Below are positions 1 through 7,448 of a stretch of DNA of 41,176 nt, piece by piece. This stretch comes from Rhodocyclaceae bacterium (GTDB lineage Bacteria; Pseudomonadota; Gammaproteobacteria; Burkholderiales; Rhodocyclaceae): assembly GCA_020445665.1 (NCBI GenBank), contig JAGRGD010000067.1:1-41176 (forward strand), written 5' to 3'. A program made the translations under genes and the position numbers. The notes beneath the pieces were generated by a model, which was not told the origin of the DNA, did not search any database, and saw only the letters and a list, made by a program, of their open reading frames with translations. Positions within the stretch are counted from its first letter, which is position 1, and every line of letters starts with the position of its first letter.

Positions 1-198
1 CGACGAGCGCAACGAAGTGGCGCGGGCTCACAGCCTCAACCCGTTGGGCTGTGGTCTGCGGGGCCCGTTGACCGCGTTACGCCTCCTTGCCTGGGGGCCA
101 CCCAGGCCGCGTCGGCGCGCCTTGTCCTCGAACCCAGCAGACCACAGCGCGACCGCCATACAAATGCCCACAGACCCTAGGGTCGGCAGCCAGGCCGG
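1..198. other. Structured non-coding region with nested inverted repeats
   Basis: I find no convincing gene here. The stretch holds three perfect or near-perfect stems. CACAGCC (29-35) and CAAC (37-40) pair with GTTG (43-46) and GGCTGTG (47-53), with one bulged T. GCTGTGGTCTGC (48-59) is the exact reverse complement of 137-148. GCCTGGG (89-95) pairs with CCCAGGC (101-107). The first two stems share bases and are mutually exclusive. The region lies downstream of the minus-strand HD-GYP gene that ends at 199. It could be a terminator region, a mobile-element end or an RNA of unknown type; I do not recognise a family. Confidence 0.4.
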
Positions 199-1275
199 TC
201 AGCCACAGGGGGCCGTGCACGCGTTGGCGTGAAGGGTCTCAATCCGGGACAGGTTGGCGACAAACAGGTCGACGAGGTGGGGGTCGAACTGCTTGCCCGA
301 CTGGGCGATCAGGTAGTCCACCGCGTTCTGCACGGACCAGGGGTCCTTGTAGGGCCGTGCCGAAACCAGCGCATCGAAGACATCGCAGATCGCCGTGATG
401 CGCCCTTCGAGCGGAATTTCCTCGCCGCGCAGGCCGTTCGGGTAGCCGGTGCCGTCCCAGCGCTCGTGGTGGCTGGCCGCGATGTCGGCGGCCATGCGCA
501 CCAGCGGGGATTCGGTGTTGTCGAGGAGCAGGCTGCCGTCACCGGCGTGGCGCTTGATCTGCTCGAACTCCGCTTCGGTGAGCTTGCCCGGCCGCATCAG
601 CAGTTCGTCGGGCACCATGACCTTGCCCACATCGTGCAGGGGCGCGGCCCGTTCGATCAGTTGTGCGGTCTCTTCGGGCAGTTCCGCGAGCTGGGCCAGC
701 AGGCCGGCGAGGCGGCCGACCCGGCGGATGTGGGGGCCGGCGCTGCGGTCGCACATCTCGCAGATCTCGCCCAGCTTGTGAACGAACGTGGCGGTGGCGG
801 TGTCGAGTTCCCGGGTGCGCTCCTGCACCTTGGCCTCGAGATCGCGATTGACTTCGCGCAGGCGGGCCAGCGAATCCTGCATCCGCAGGGTGTTGCGCAC
901 CCGCAGGATCACCTCGGTCTCGTCGAAGGGCTTGCGGACGAAGTCGTTGGCGCCCAGTTCCAGCGCCCGCAGCCGGACCTCGTCCGAGTCGATGCCGGTG
1001 ACGACGATGATCGGCACCTGCTCTTCCTCGGCGAGCTCACTGCGCAGCAGCTCCATGACCTCGAAGCCGTGCAGATGCGGCATCTCCAGATCGAGCAGCA
1101 GCAGGTCGAAGTCGCCATGACCCGACAGGGTGGGCAAGACCCGGCGGGGGTCATTGACGACGACTACCTCCCGAACGCCGCCGCGCGTGAGCACCTCATG
1201 CAGCAGCGCGGCATGGCTGGGCGAGTCGTCGCAGACGAGGATCTTGGATTCGTAGAGGTGTGGGTCGATCAGCAT
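199..1275 (-). CDS. Response regulator with HD-GYP output (c-di-GMP phosphodiesterase, RpfG type)
   Basis: The 358-residue protein has an N-terminal receiver domain (about 10-130; acidic pocket D16/D17, phospho-acceptor D62 in LLDLEMP, K115 in RKPF). A coiled linker follows (about 135-165), then an HD-GYP domain (about 165-345). The HD-GYP signature is complete: H182 in the first helix, H214-D215 (HDVGK), H243, H269-H270, and GYP at 277-279, with DALVSARPYK intact. The family hydrolyses c-di-GMP to pGpG/GMP when the receiver is phosphorylated. The start ATG at 1275 has a weak GGATG element upstream. No cognate kinase gene is adjacent, so it is probably served in trans. It contrasts with the degenerate HD-GYP protein at 8091-8954, which has lost key metal ligands. 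Confidence 0.93.
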   Translation of the reverse strand: MLIDPHLYESKILVCDDSPSHAALLHEVLTRGGVREVVVVNDPRRVLPTLSGHGDFDLLLLDLEMPHLHGFEVMELLRSELAEEEQVPIIVVTGIDSDEVRLRALELGANDFVRKPFDETEVILRVRNTLRMQDSLARLREVNRDLEAKVQERTRELDTATATFVHKLGEICEMCDRSAGPHIRRVGRLAGLLAQLAELPEETAQLIERAAPLHDVGKVMVPDELLMRPGKLTEAEFEQIKRHAGDGSLLLDNTESPLVRMAADIAASHHERWDGTGYPNGLRGEEIPLEGRITAICDVFDALVSARPYKDPWSVQNAVDYLIAQSGKQFDPHLVDLFVANLSRIETLHANACTAPCG

Positions 1276-1333
1276 CGTTCATCCGCTTGTGGCGCGGTAT
1301 GGCCCCCAATCAACGGCCGCCGGACGACGAGCT

Positions 1334-1978
1334 TTAGGGCGTCGCGGACGGCTGGGCCGGCAGCAGCAATGCGCGGCAACCCAGCACCCAAAGCCAGCCG
1401 GCCAGCAGGCCGACGACGACGTCACTGGGGAAGTGAACCTGCAGGTAGAGCCGGGTGAGCGCGACCCCCAGCACCGCGACCAGCATCAGGAGCAGGGCCG
1501 GCCGGCGCCAGCGGGTCGGGGCGACGAGGGCCAGGATCAGCAGGCCGGCGGCGGCCTGCATCGTATGGGCGCTCGGGAACGACGGATCGCCCGGCAGGGC
1601 GCCGACCAGTTCGTGCAGCCCCGGTCGGGGCCGCTGGATCCAGTATTTGAAGCCCTGGCAGAGGGCCACCGCACCCGCCATCGCGCCCACCACGAAGACC
1701 GCCTCATCGCGACGCCCCCGTCGCGCCAGCATCAGCGCCACCAGCGCCAGCAGCGGTCCAAGGAGCACGATCGAGCCCAGCCAGGTCCAGCCGGCGGCCA
1801 GTTCGTCCCAGAGGGGGCTGCGCATGGCGCTCAGCGCCGCCAGCAGGTCGCCGTCGATGGGCGGCACCCTGCACTGGCCATCCGGGCAAAGCCATCGGGC
1901 GCCGGCCAGGGGCAGCGCAAAGGCCAGCAACCAGAGCGAAAGCGCGAAGCGCGGGGAGGCACGGAGGTCGGCAGTCAT
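1334..1978 (-). CDS. PAP2-superfamily membrane phosphatase
   Basis: A 214-residue integral membrane protein with about five to six hydrophobic segments. The three type-2 phosphatidic acid phosphatase motifs are present: K111-x4-R116-P117-R118-P119, then P135-S136-A137-H138 with the catalytic His, and R176-x5-H182-x3-D186. Members dephosphorylate lipid phosphates such as undecaprenyl pyrophosphate, phosphatidate or phosphatidylglycerophosphate at the outer face of the inner membrane; the substrate cannot be chosen from sequence. It lies 49 bp downstream of the lysE-like gene on the same strand, with a stem-loop between them, so partial co-transcription is possible. No good ribosome binding site is seen in front of the ATG. 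Confidence 0.88.
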   Translation of the reverse strand: MTADLRASPRFALSLWLLAFALPLAGARWLCPDGQCRVPPIDGDLLAALSAMRSPLWDELAAGWTWLGSIVLLGPLLALVALMLARRGRRDEAVFVVGAMAGAVALCQGFKYWIQRPRPGLHELVGALPGDPSFPSAHTMQAAAGLLILALVAPTRWRRPALLLMLVAVLGVALTRLYLQVHFPSDVVVGLLAGWLWVLGCRALLLPAQPSATP

Positions 1979-1988
1979 CAGCAGGAAG

Positions 1989-2009
1989 ACCGGCAGGCCG
2001 ACTGCCGGT
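1989..2009 (-). terminator. Stem-loop between lysE-like and PAP2 genes
   Basis: A perfect 8-bp stem (ACCGGCAG / CTGCCGGT) with a 5-nt loop lies between the stop of the lysE-like gene (2028) and the start of the PAP2 gene (1978). On the minus strand it is followed only by TCTTCCT, so a rho-independent terminator is possible but weak. It may instead attenuate transcription or protect the mRNA end. Confidence 0.35.
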
Positions 2010-2027
2010 TCCCGTCTGCCGCGCCGC

Positions 2028-2642
2028 TCAGCGGGTTGCCGGCAGGGCCACGCCCATGAGCATGAAGAGCCCGCCGCAGGTCTTGTTGAAGCGCCGGCCG
2101 ACCCGCTGCAGCCAGGGGCGGATTCGGTGGGCGAGGCGCGCCAGCAGGTACTCGACCGCGAATTCCACGATGGCGAAGGTGGCGGCCATGAGCACGAACT
2201 GCCCGGCGAGGGGGCGCGCGGGATCGATGAACTGGGGCAGGAAGGCGCCGTAGAACAGCAGCACCTTGGGGTTGGATACCGCCGCCAGGAAGCCCTGGCG
2301 CAGCAAGGTGCCCGCCGCCTGCCCCCGATGCCCCGGCGCCAGCGGCGCCAGGTCCGGCGCCGGTGCGCGCCACAACTGGACGCCGAGCCAGATGAGGTAG
2401 GCCCCGCCGACCAGTTTCAGGATCAGCAGGGCATTGGCCGAGGCCTTCAGCAGTGCGCCGATGCCGAGCATCGACATGGCGATGAGGAGCACGAAGCCGA
2501 GGCTGCCCCCGGTGATGGTGAGCAGCGTGCGACGGTGGCCGTGGAGAGCGCCGTGGGTCAGGGCCAGCAGGCTGTTGGGGCCCGGCGTGAGTGACAGCCC
2601 GATGACCGCGCCCAGATACAGCAACCAGGTTTCCATCGCCAT
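2028..2642 (-). CDS. LysE/RhtB-family amino-acid exporter
   Basis: A 204-residue membrane protein of the LysE/RhtB fold with six predicted membrane helices. The N-terminal helix carries the family signature [15 protein letters not shown], and a conserved [23 protein letters not shown] segment sits in the middle. Members export amino acids or homoserine lactone-like compounds using the proton gradient. The start is set by GGGAGG: the ATG at 2642 lies 6 nt downstream, while in-frame ATGs at 2645 and 2636 are less well placed. It is divergent from the VOC gene at 2749. Substrate is unknown. Confidence 0.9.
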   Translation of the reverse strand: MAMETWLLYLGAVIGLSLTPGPNSLLALTHGALHGHRRTLLTITGGSLGFVLLIAMSMLGIGALLKASANALLILKLVGGAYLIWLGVQLWRAPAPDLAPLAPGHRGQAAGTLLRQGFLAAVSNPKVLLFYGAFLPQFIDPARPLAGQFVLMAATFAIVEFAVEYLLARLAHRIRPWLQRVGRRFNKTCGGLFMLMGVALPATR

Positions 2643-2748
2643 CATGCACCTCCCGAATCGAGCGCCGACCTGCCCACCGGCACCCCCGCTGGCGCGCCCT
2701 CGACAGTGCTGCCATGATAGCCGTACCCCAGTCGAGGAGCGCACGCAG

Positions 2749-3171
2749 ATGCCCGCCCAGCCCTTTCACCTCGCCTTTCCCGTTGACGATCTCGACGCCG
2801 CCCGGCAGTTCTACGGCGATCTGCTCGGCTGCCCGGAAGGCCGCAGCGCCGAGCACTGGATCGACTTCGATCTCTACGGCCACCAGATCGTCGCCCACCT
2901 GGCGCCGGGGCGCAGCGGGCGGCAGGCGAGCAACGCGGTCGATGGCGACGACGTGCCGGTGCCCCACTTCGGCGTGGTGCTGGAAATGGGCCAGTTCGAG
3001 GCCCTGGCCGCGAGGCTGCGCGAGGCGGGTACGCAGTTCGTCATCGAGCCTCATGTCCGTTTCAAGGGCCTTCCGGGCGAGCAGGCCACGATGTTCTTCC
3101 TCGATCCGTCGGGCAATGCGCTGGAGTTCAAGGCCTTCGCCGACATTGGCCAGTTGTTCGCCAGGCAATAG
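2749..3171 (+). CDS. VOC-superfamily (glyoxalase/dioxygenase-like) protein
   Basis: A 140-residue single-module VOC protein. Paired beta-alpha-beta-beta-beta motifs are recognisable from [10 protein letters not shown] at the N-terminus, the central PHFGVVL, and the C-terminal [10 protein letters not shown]. His near residue 7, His in the central strand and Glu in the C-terminal strand sit where metal ligands occur in this superfamily. Members include glyoxalase I, fosfomycin-resistance thiol transferases and extradiol dioxygenases; the sequence does not select one. The ATG is preceded by GAGGAG about 9 nt upstream. It is monocistronic and divergent from the lysE-like gene. Confidence 0.85.
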   Translation: MPAQPFHLAFPVDDLDAARQFYGDLLGCPEGRSAEHWIDFDLYGHQIVAHLAPGRSGRQASNAVDGDDVPVPHFGVVLEMGQFEALAARLREAGTQFVIEPHVRFKGLPGEQATMFFLDPSGNALEFKAFADIGQLFARQ

Positions 3172-3225
3172 GGCTGGCCCGCGAATCGAGTGCGATAACG
3201 TCCTGTTACAGGCTGTCGGCGGACC

Positions 3226-3242
3226 CTTAAGTCTGGTTTAAG
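3226..3242 (+). promoter_or_regulatory. PmrA/QseB-like tandem box upstream of degQ
   Basis: The sequence reads CTTAAG, five bases, TTTAAG. This is an exact fit to the (C/T)TTAA(G/T)-N5-(C/T)TTAA(G/T) direct repeat bound by PmrA/BasR and related QseB-type response regulators. The half-sites are 11 bp apart, one helical turn. A plausible -10 element, GATAGT, lies at 3254-3259, which puts the boxes over the -35 region as in activated OmpR/PhoB-family promoters. No PmrA/QseB gene lies in this window. Confidence 0.6.
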
Positions 3243-3317
3243 TCCACCCCTCCGATAGTGGTCCCACAGCGCGCACCGACGCGCACAACGACAAGACCAC
3301 GTATCAGGAGAACAGCC

Positions 3318-4769
3318 ATGCAACAGAAAGCTCTTCGGCGCAGTGCCAGTGCGCTGGCCGTGGCGCTCGCCATCGGCGGCAGCTTCCAGATCGGCCGGAT
3401 GGCCGTGCCCGAGGCCCAGGCCGCGCCAGCCGGCGTTGCGCCGGCGGTGGCGGCCCCGACCATCACCCTGCCCGACTTCCAGTCGATCGCCGCGCGGCTC
3501 GGCCCCGCGGTGGTCAACATCTCGGTGGAGGGCACGGTCAAGACCCGGGCCCACGCGCCGATCGCGCAGCTGCCGCCCAACGCCCCGTTCTCGGAGTTCT
3601 TCAAGCGCTTCGGGCCAGGCCTGCAGGTGCCCGGCGGCGAGCGCACCGTGCGGGGCCAGGGCTCCGGCTTCATCGTCAGCGAGGATGGGGTGATCCTGAC
3701 CAACGCCCACGTCGTCGACAACGCCACCACCGTGACGGTGCGCCTGACCGACCGCCGGGAGTACACGGCCAAGGTTGTGGGCATCGACAAGCCGACCGAC
3801 GTGGCGGTGCTGAAGATCGACGCCGAAGACCTGCCGACGATCCCGCTGGGCAGCCCGGAGAGTGCCCGCGTCGGCGACTGGGTGCTGGCCATCGGGTCGC
3901 CCTTCGGCTTCGAGAACAGCGTCACGGCGGGCATCGTCTCGGCCAAGTCGCGCTCGCTGCCCGACGAAGGCTACGTGCCATTCATCCAGACCGATGTGGC
4001 GATCAACCCGGGCAACTCGGGCGGGCCGCTGATCAATCTGGCGGGCGAGGTGGTCGGCATCAACTCGCAGATCTACTCGCGCTCCGGCGGCTACCAGGGC
4101 CTGTCGTTCGCGATTCCGATCGATGTCGCCGCCAACATCAAGGACCAGCTGCTGGCCGATGGCACGGTCACCCGCGGTCGCATGGGCGTCGGCATCCAGG
4201 ACATGAACCAGGCGCTGGCCGAGTCCTTCGGCCTCGAGCGCGCGCGCGGCGCCCTCGTCACCCAGGTCGAGTCGGGCAGCCCGGCCGACCAGGCCGGCCT
4301 GCGCTCGGGTGACGTGATTCTCGCCCTGGACGGCGAGCCGGTCGAGCGCTCGGCGGAGCTGCCGCCGCGGGTGGCATCGATGGCGCCGGGGACCCCGGCG
4401 CGGCTGACCGTGTGGCGCGATGGCGACGAGAAGACGCTCGACGTGACGGTGGGCAAGCTCGAGTCGAAAGTCGCGGCGGGCGCGGCGGATGATGAAGCCG
4501 ATCAGGGTCGGCTCGGCCTGGCACTGCGCCCCCTGACCGCCGATGAGCGTCGCCAGGCGGACGCGGGTGAAGGACTGCTGGTGCTCGACGTCGCCGGGCC
4601 GGCCTCGCGAGCCGGCATCCGCCCGGGCGATGTGCTGCTGGCACTCAACGGCCGTGCGGTGTCCACCGTGGAGGATCTGCGAAAGCTGCTGGATGGTGCC
4701 GGAAAGCACGTGGCCCTGCTGGTGCAACGCAACGACGCCCGGATCTTCGTTCCGGTCGAGCTCGGATGA
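3318..4769 (+). CDS. degQ: Periplasmic serine endoprotease, DegQ/DegP (HtrA) family
   Basis: A 483-residue exported protease. A signal peptide (about 1-36, ending near AQAA) is followed by a trypsin-like domain with catalytic triad H131 (TNAHVV), D161 (TDVAVL) and S234 (GNSGGPL). Two PDZ domains follow (about 285-380 and 395-480), each with a carboxylate-binding loop and an AGLRSGDVILALDG- or AGIRPGDVLLALNG-type motif. The family degrades misfolded periplasmic and outer-membrane proteins as oligomeric cages. The start ATG at 3318 has AGGAG 7 nt upstream. Two small exported proteins follow on the same strand. The PmrA/QseB-like box at 3226 suggests envelope-stress or cation-responsive control. 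DegQ, DegP and MucD cannot be separated reliably here. Confidence 0.95.
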   Translation: MQQKALRRSASALAVALAIGGSFQIGRMAVPEAQAAPAGVAPAVAAPTITLPDFQSIAARLGPAVVNISVEGTVKTRAHAPIAQLPPNAPFSEFFKRFGPGLQVPGGERTVRGQGSGFIVSEDGVILTNAHVVDNATTVTVRLTDRREYTAKVVGIDKPTDVAVLKIDAEDLPTIPLGSPESARVGDWVLAIGSPFGFENSVTAGIVSAKSRSLPDEGYVPFIQTDVAINPGNSGGPLINLAGEVVGINSQIYSRSGGYQGLSFAIPIDVAANIKDQLLADGTVTRGRMGVGIQDMNQALAESFGLERARGALVTQVESGSPADQAGLRSGDVILALDGEPVERSAELPPRVASMAPGTPARLTVWRDGDEKTLDVTVGKLESKVAAGAADDEADQGRLGLALRPLTADERRQADAGEGLLVLDVAGPASRAGIRPGDVLLALNGRAVSTVEDLRKLLDGAGKHVALLVQRNDARIFVPVELG

Positions 4770-4816
4770 CGACGGGGCGGGCGGGTCGCCCCGCCCGGTC
4801 CCGCGAGGAGGACGAC

Positions 4817-5059
4817 ATGCGACATCTTTCCCAGGCGACCATTCGTCAGTTCCTGCGCACGGCGGCCGTTGCCCTGGCCCTCGGCAACGAGGCCGCCCAG
4901 GCGGCCTCGGGCGGCCAGGTCGTGGCGAAGCCGCCCTTGCAGGACAAGGAAAATTCCACTCTGGCACTGGCGCAGAAGGCGCGTTCCGGGCCACAATTAC
5001 AGATTGCCGGCAGCCATCCGGAACGCCGCGCCCGGCGACCACAACCCCCGACTACCTGA
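4817..5059 (+). CDS. Small exported protein of unknown function, first of a pair
   Basis: An 80-residue protein starting at ATG 4817 after a good GAGGAG site, 47 bp downstream of degQ and probably in its operon. The N-terminus looks like a signal peptide with an AQAAS cleavage region near residue 30. The segment TIRQFLRTAAVALAL closely matches TMRQILRTAAFAIAV in the next gene, also at nucleotide level, so the two probably arose by duplication. After residue 31 the similarity ends, and the C-terminus (RRARRPQPPTT) is basic and low-complexity, which could mean a frame-shifted or decaying copy. I do not recognise a family. Confidence 0.5.
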   Translation: MRHLSQATIRQFLRTAAVALALGNEAAQAASGGQVVAKPPLQDKENSTLALAQKARSGPQLQIAGSHPERRARRPQPPTT

Positions 5060-5089
5060 TGCCGATCGGGTAGCGCAGAATTTTGTGGC

Positions 5090-5111
5090 TTGTCCCCTTG
5101 TCCGGGGACAA
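5090..5111. promoter_or_regulatory. Perfect inverted repeat between the two small exported-protein genes
   Basis: TTGTCCCC (5090-5097) and GGGGACAA (5104-5111) are perfect 8-bp arms around a 6-nt spacer. No T-tract follows. It could be an operator for the downstream gene at 5186 or an RNA hairpin separating the two small genes. Confidence 0.4.
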
Positions 5112-5185
5112 TCCGCCCCCAACATAGGTACCTTGGAGTTGGCCTGTTGCCGTGCACCGGCAGCCAGGCTTGATCGGAGCCCGCC

Positions 5186-5560
5186 ATGAATCGCCAGACT
5201 GACAACACGATGCGCCAGATCCTGCGCACCGCCGCCTTCGCCATCGCCGTTCCGACCGCCGCCAGCAGCGTGGCCGCGGTGCGCCCCGAGGCCACAGACG
5301 CTCCGCCGCTCTTCCCGCTCAAGCTCGCGCCGAAGATCGGCAGCACCGAAGAGGATGTCGCAGAACCGATCAGCGTGCGGGTTCTCGATGCGGCGGGTCG
5401 CTGCGTTCTGAACGCGCGGACCCACGGCAAGTGCACGGTCGGCCCGCTGCCCGCCGGCGAGTACGTGGTGCAACTGCAGGCCGGCTCATTCGCCGAAGAG
5501 CATGCCCTGCGCCTCGGCAGCGGAAAGCGCGGCCTGTTGCGCTACCACCTCGGCGCCTGA
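5186..5560 (+). CDS. Small exported protein with beta-sandwich-like C-terminus
   Basis: A 124-residue protein with an N-terminal signal-like segment (MRQILRTAAFAIAV, then Ala-rich to about 32) related to the preceding small protein. The rest (about 60-124) has the alternating pattern of a carboxypeptidase-regulatory or CnaB-like beta-sandwich: ISVRVLDAAGRC, then GPLPAGEYVVQLQAG. Two Cys residues flank a short loop (RCVLNARTHGKC) and could form a disulfide. It is probably a periplasmic or surface protein linked to DegQ by position. It ends 3 bp before the convergent FAH-family gene. No function can be assigned. Confidence 0.65.
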   Translation: MNRQTDNTMRQILRTAAFAIAVPTAASSVAAVRPEATDAPPLFPLKLAPKIGSTEEDVAEPISVRVLDAAGRCVLNARTHGKCTVGPLPAGEYVVQLQAGSFAEEHALRLGSGKRGLLRYHLGA

Positions 5561-5563
5561 CGC

Positions 5564-6613
5564 TTACGTCTTTGGTTTGGCCGACGGCCGGGGATTCCCC
5601 CGGCCGTTGCCGTTGACGACCCCCTGATCGATCGCTCCGAACAGACTGAGACCCAGTCCGTCGAGCATCTCGATGCGCACCCGGTCGCCCTCGGCCAGAT
5701 ATGGCGTTTTCGCGTGACCCAGCTCGATCTGTTCGAGCAGGCGCCGCTCGAGCAGGCAGCAGCATCCCTGACCACCCCGTTCCACGCGCGAGGCCTCAAG
5801 CCCGTTCTGGGCCAGCGACACCGTTCCCGAGCCGACGATCGTACCGGCACCGAGGCGCCGTGTCCGGGCCGCATGCGCAATCAGCGCACCGAACGGACAG
5901 TGCATGCCGTCGCCCGCAGGAACGCGGGCAAACGGCTTGCCATTGAGGTCGACACGCATCTCCCGGTGAACCCGTCCGCCCTGCCAGGCGTCGCCCAGCT
6001 CGTCGGGTGTGATGGCCACCGGCGAGAAGCTGGTGGACGGCTTGGACTGGACGAAGCCGAAGCCGCGGGCCAGCTCGGCGGGGACGAGATGGCGCAGCGA
6101 GACGTCGTTGGCGAGCATCAGCAGCCGCACGGCGTCGAGGCCCCCATCGGCATCCATGCCCGCCGGGACGTCGCCGGTGATCACCGCCAGTTCCGCCTCG
6201 AAGTCCAGCCCCCAGGCCGGATCAGCCCTCAGGGGCCGGCAGGGCCCGGCAAGATCGTCCGAGCCGCCCTGGTACATCAGCGGGATGGCCTCGAGGTCCG
6301 GGGGCAGAGCAGCGCCACGCGCCTGGCGGGCCAGGCGGACGTGGTTGAGGTAGGCCGAGCCGTCCAGCCACTGATAGGCCCGCGGCAGGGGCGCCAGGCA
6401 GGTGGCCGGGTCGAAGGGCTCTGCGTGGCGCGCGTGGGCGGCCTCGAGATGGCATGCCACCTCGGTCAGGCGCGGCGCGCAGCGCGGCCAGTCGTCGAGC
6501 GCAGCCTGCAGCGTCCTTGCGATCTCCGGAACCGTCTGACAGCGGGTGAGATCGCGGCTGACGACCGCCAGTGTGCCGTCCCGGCCACCTCGATTCAGGC
6601 TGGCGAGTTTCAT
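5564..6613 (-). CDS. Fumarylacetoacetate hydrolase (FAH) family protein
   Basis: A 349-residue cytosolic enzyme. Residues 1-85 form the N-terminal FAH domain. Residues 85-345 form the catalytic FAH fold, with metal-binding LDFEAELAVI (E139, E141) and D170 (ANDVSLR), plus QSKPSTSFSPVAI and GSGTVS motifs. The family cleaves C-C bonds or hydrates/tautomerises diketo acids; classic members convert fumarylacetoacetate to fumarate and acetoacetate in tyrosine degradation. No homogentisate dioxygenase or maleylacetoacetate isomerase lies nearby, so the substrate is open. I chose ATG 6613 (MKLASLN) because longer readings add an Arg/His-rich, non-family N-terminus. It is convergent with the small exported-protein gene. 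Confidence 0.9.
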   Translation of the reverse strand: MKLASLNRGGRDGTLAVVSRDLTRCQTVPEIARTLQAALDDWPRCAPRLTEVACHLEAAHARHAEPFDPATCLAPLPRAYQWLDGSAYLNHVRLARQARGAALPPDLEAIPLMYQGGSDDLAGPCRPLRADPAWGLDFEAELAVITGDVPAGMDADGGLDAVRLLMLANDVSLRHLVPAELARGFGFVQSKPSTSFSPVAITPDELGDAWQGGRVHREMRVDLNGKPFARVPAGDGMHCPFGALIAHAARTRRLGAGTIVGSGTVSLAQNGLEASRVERGGQGCCCLLERRLLEQIELGHAKTPYLAEGDRVRIEMLDGLGLSLFGAIDQGVVNGNGRGNPRPSAKPKT

Positions 6614-6799
6614 GAACGCGGGGCGGAAATGGAGGACGCAGCGATGGTGGCACCGCCAGGGGCCGGGCGGCAAGTCGTGGCCCCGGTGGGCCGGCCATGG
6701 GGCGGTGCGAACACACCAGAAGGTGTACCTGGGTCAACGCGCGTGGGCGCCCGGGACGCTAGGCTTGCGTCATTGTCCAACTGATCCGCCGGTGTCCCA

Positions 6800-7294
6800 G
6801 TGCCCGTTGTCATCGAACGTCCCATCACCGCCAAACCTCCCCTATCCGAGAGCGCAGCGGGCATCGTGCCCGAGCTTGAGTCCCTGCTGCGCGAGGCATC
6901 GCGGGGCTTGCTCGCCTTTGCCGCGAAGCTGATGGTGCTCGAAGGCAGTGCCAGTGCCGCGCAGCCCGGCCACGTCCGGACCGAGCTGCCCGAGCTGCTG
7001 GCCGAGCTGACGGCCTATTGCGACGACCACTTCCGGCAGGAGGAGGCGATCCTGCGCTCGGCCGGACTGGCCATTTTCGACAGGCTGTGGGAGGCCCACA
7101 CGAGCGCCCACGCGGAACTGATGCGCGGCTTCTCCGCGGCTGCCGACGACGTCGTGCAGGATTCCGCACCGCAACTGGTGGGGCGCGTGGTGACCCTGAT
7201 CGAACAGTTCTGGTCGGTTCATCACATCGAGCATGACCGGCTGGCCTGTGATGTGTTGCGACGCCACCTGTCGGCCCCGACCTTCACGGCCTGA
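6800..7294 (+). CDS. Hemerythrin-like protein lacking the first iron-ligand His
   Basis: A 164-residue helical protein with most hemerythrin ligands: H77 and E81 (HFRQE), H100 and H104 (HTSAH), H141 and D146 (HHIEHD). The usual first-helix motif (D-x-Q/D-H) is absent: the equivalent segment, ELESLLREASRGLL, has no His. The diiron site may therefore be incomplete or use another ligand. Hemerythrins bind O2 or NO at a non-heme diiron centre. GTG 6800 is the only reasonable upstream start, with a poor ribosome binding site. It is divergent from the FAH-family gene and may be monocistronic. Compare the complete bacteriohemerythrin at 29739-30179. Confidence 0.75.
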   Translation: MPVVIERPITAKPPLSESAAGIVPELESLLREASRGLLAFAAKLMVLEGSASAAQPGHVRTELPELLAELTAYCDDHFRQEEAILRSAGLAIFDRLWEAHTSAHAELMRGFSAAADDVVQDSAPQLVGRVVTLIEQFWSVHHIEHDRLACDVLRRHLSAPTFTA

Positions 7295-7296
7295 TT

Positions 7297-7314
7297 GCGC
7301 GCGCCGGCGCGCGC
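7297..7314. terminator. Perfect GC palindrome after the hemerythrin-like gene
   Basis: An 18-bp perfect palindrome made only of G and C begins 2 nt after the stop codon at 7294. No T-tract follows. It may act as a transcription pause or end structure, or as a low-complexity GC repeat. Confidence 0.3.
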
Positions 7315-7387
7315 TCCGGCACAGACGGTTTCGCGCGGATGACGAGGCGCCGATCGGAGAATTCCGCGGTGCCTGACTGCGTGGGAC

Positions 7388-7448
7388 TTAACGTCAGACG
7401 AAAGGCGTAGTACTCTCTCATTTCGTCATATTCGACAATTCCGACAAT
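7388..7448 (+). promoter_or_regulatory. Putative promoter and three 9-bp tandem repeats before the HTH-REC gene
   Basis: TTAACG (7388-7393), a 17-bp spacer and TACTCT (7411-7416) form a weak sigma-70-like promoter. Between it and the start codon lie three head-to-tail 9-mers: TTCGTCATA (7422), TTCGACAAT (7431) and TCCGACAAT (7440). The last two agree at 8 of 9 bases, and the third runs into the ATG. The arrangement suggests a repeated operator, possibly for the encoded HTH protein itself. Confidence 0.35.

Noticed and set aside
3051-5042. Long open frame on the minus strand opposite degQ
   Set aside because: It is antisense to a protease with complete catalytic triad and PDZ domains. The translation is Arg/His/Gly-rich without domains, a common artefact in GC-rich coding DNA.
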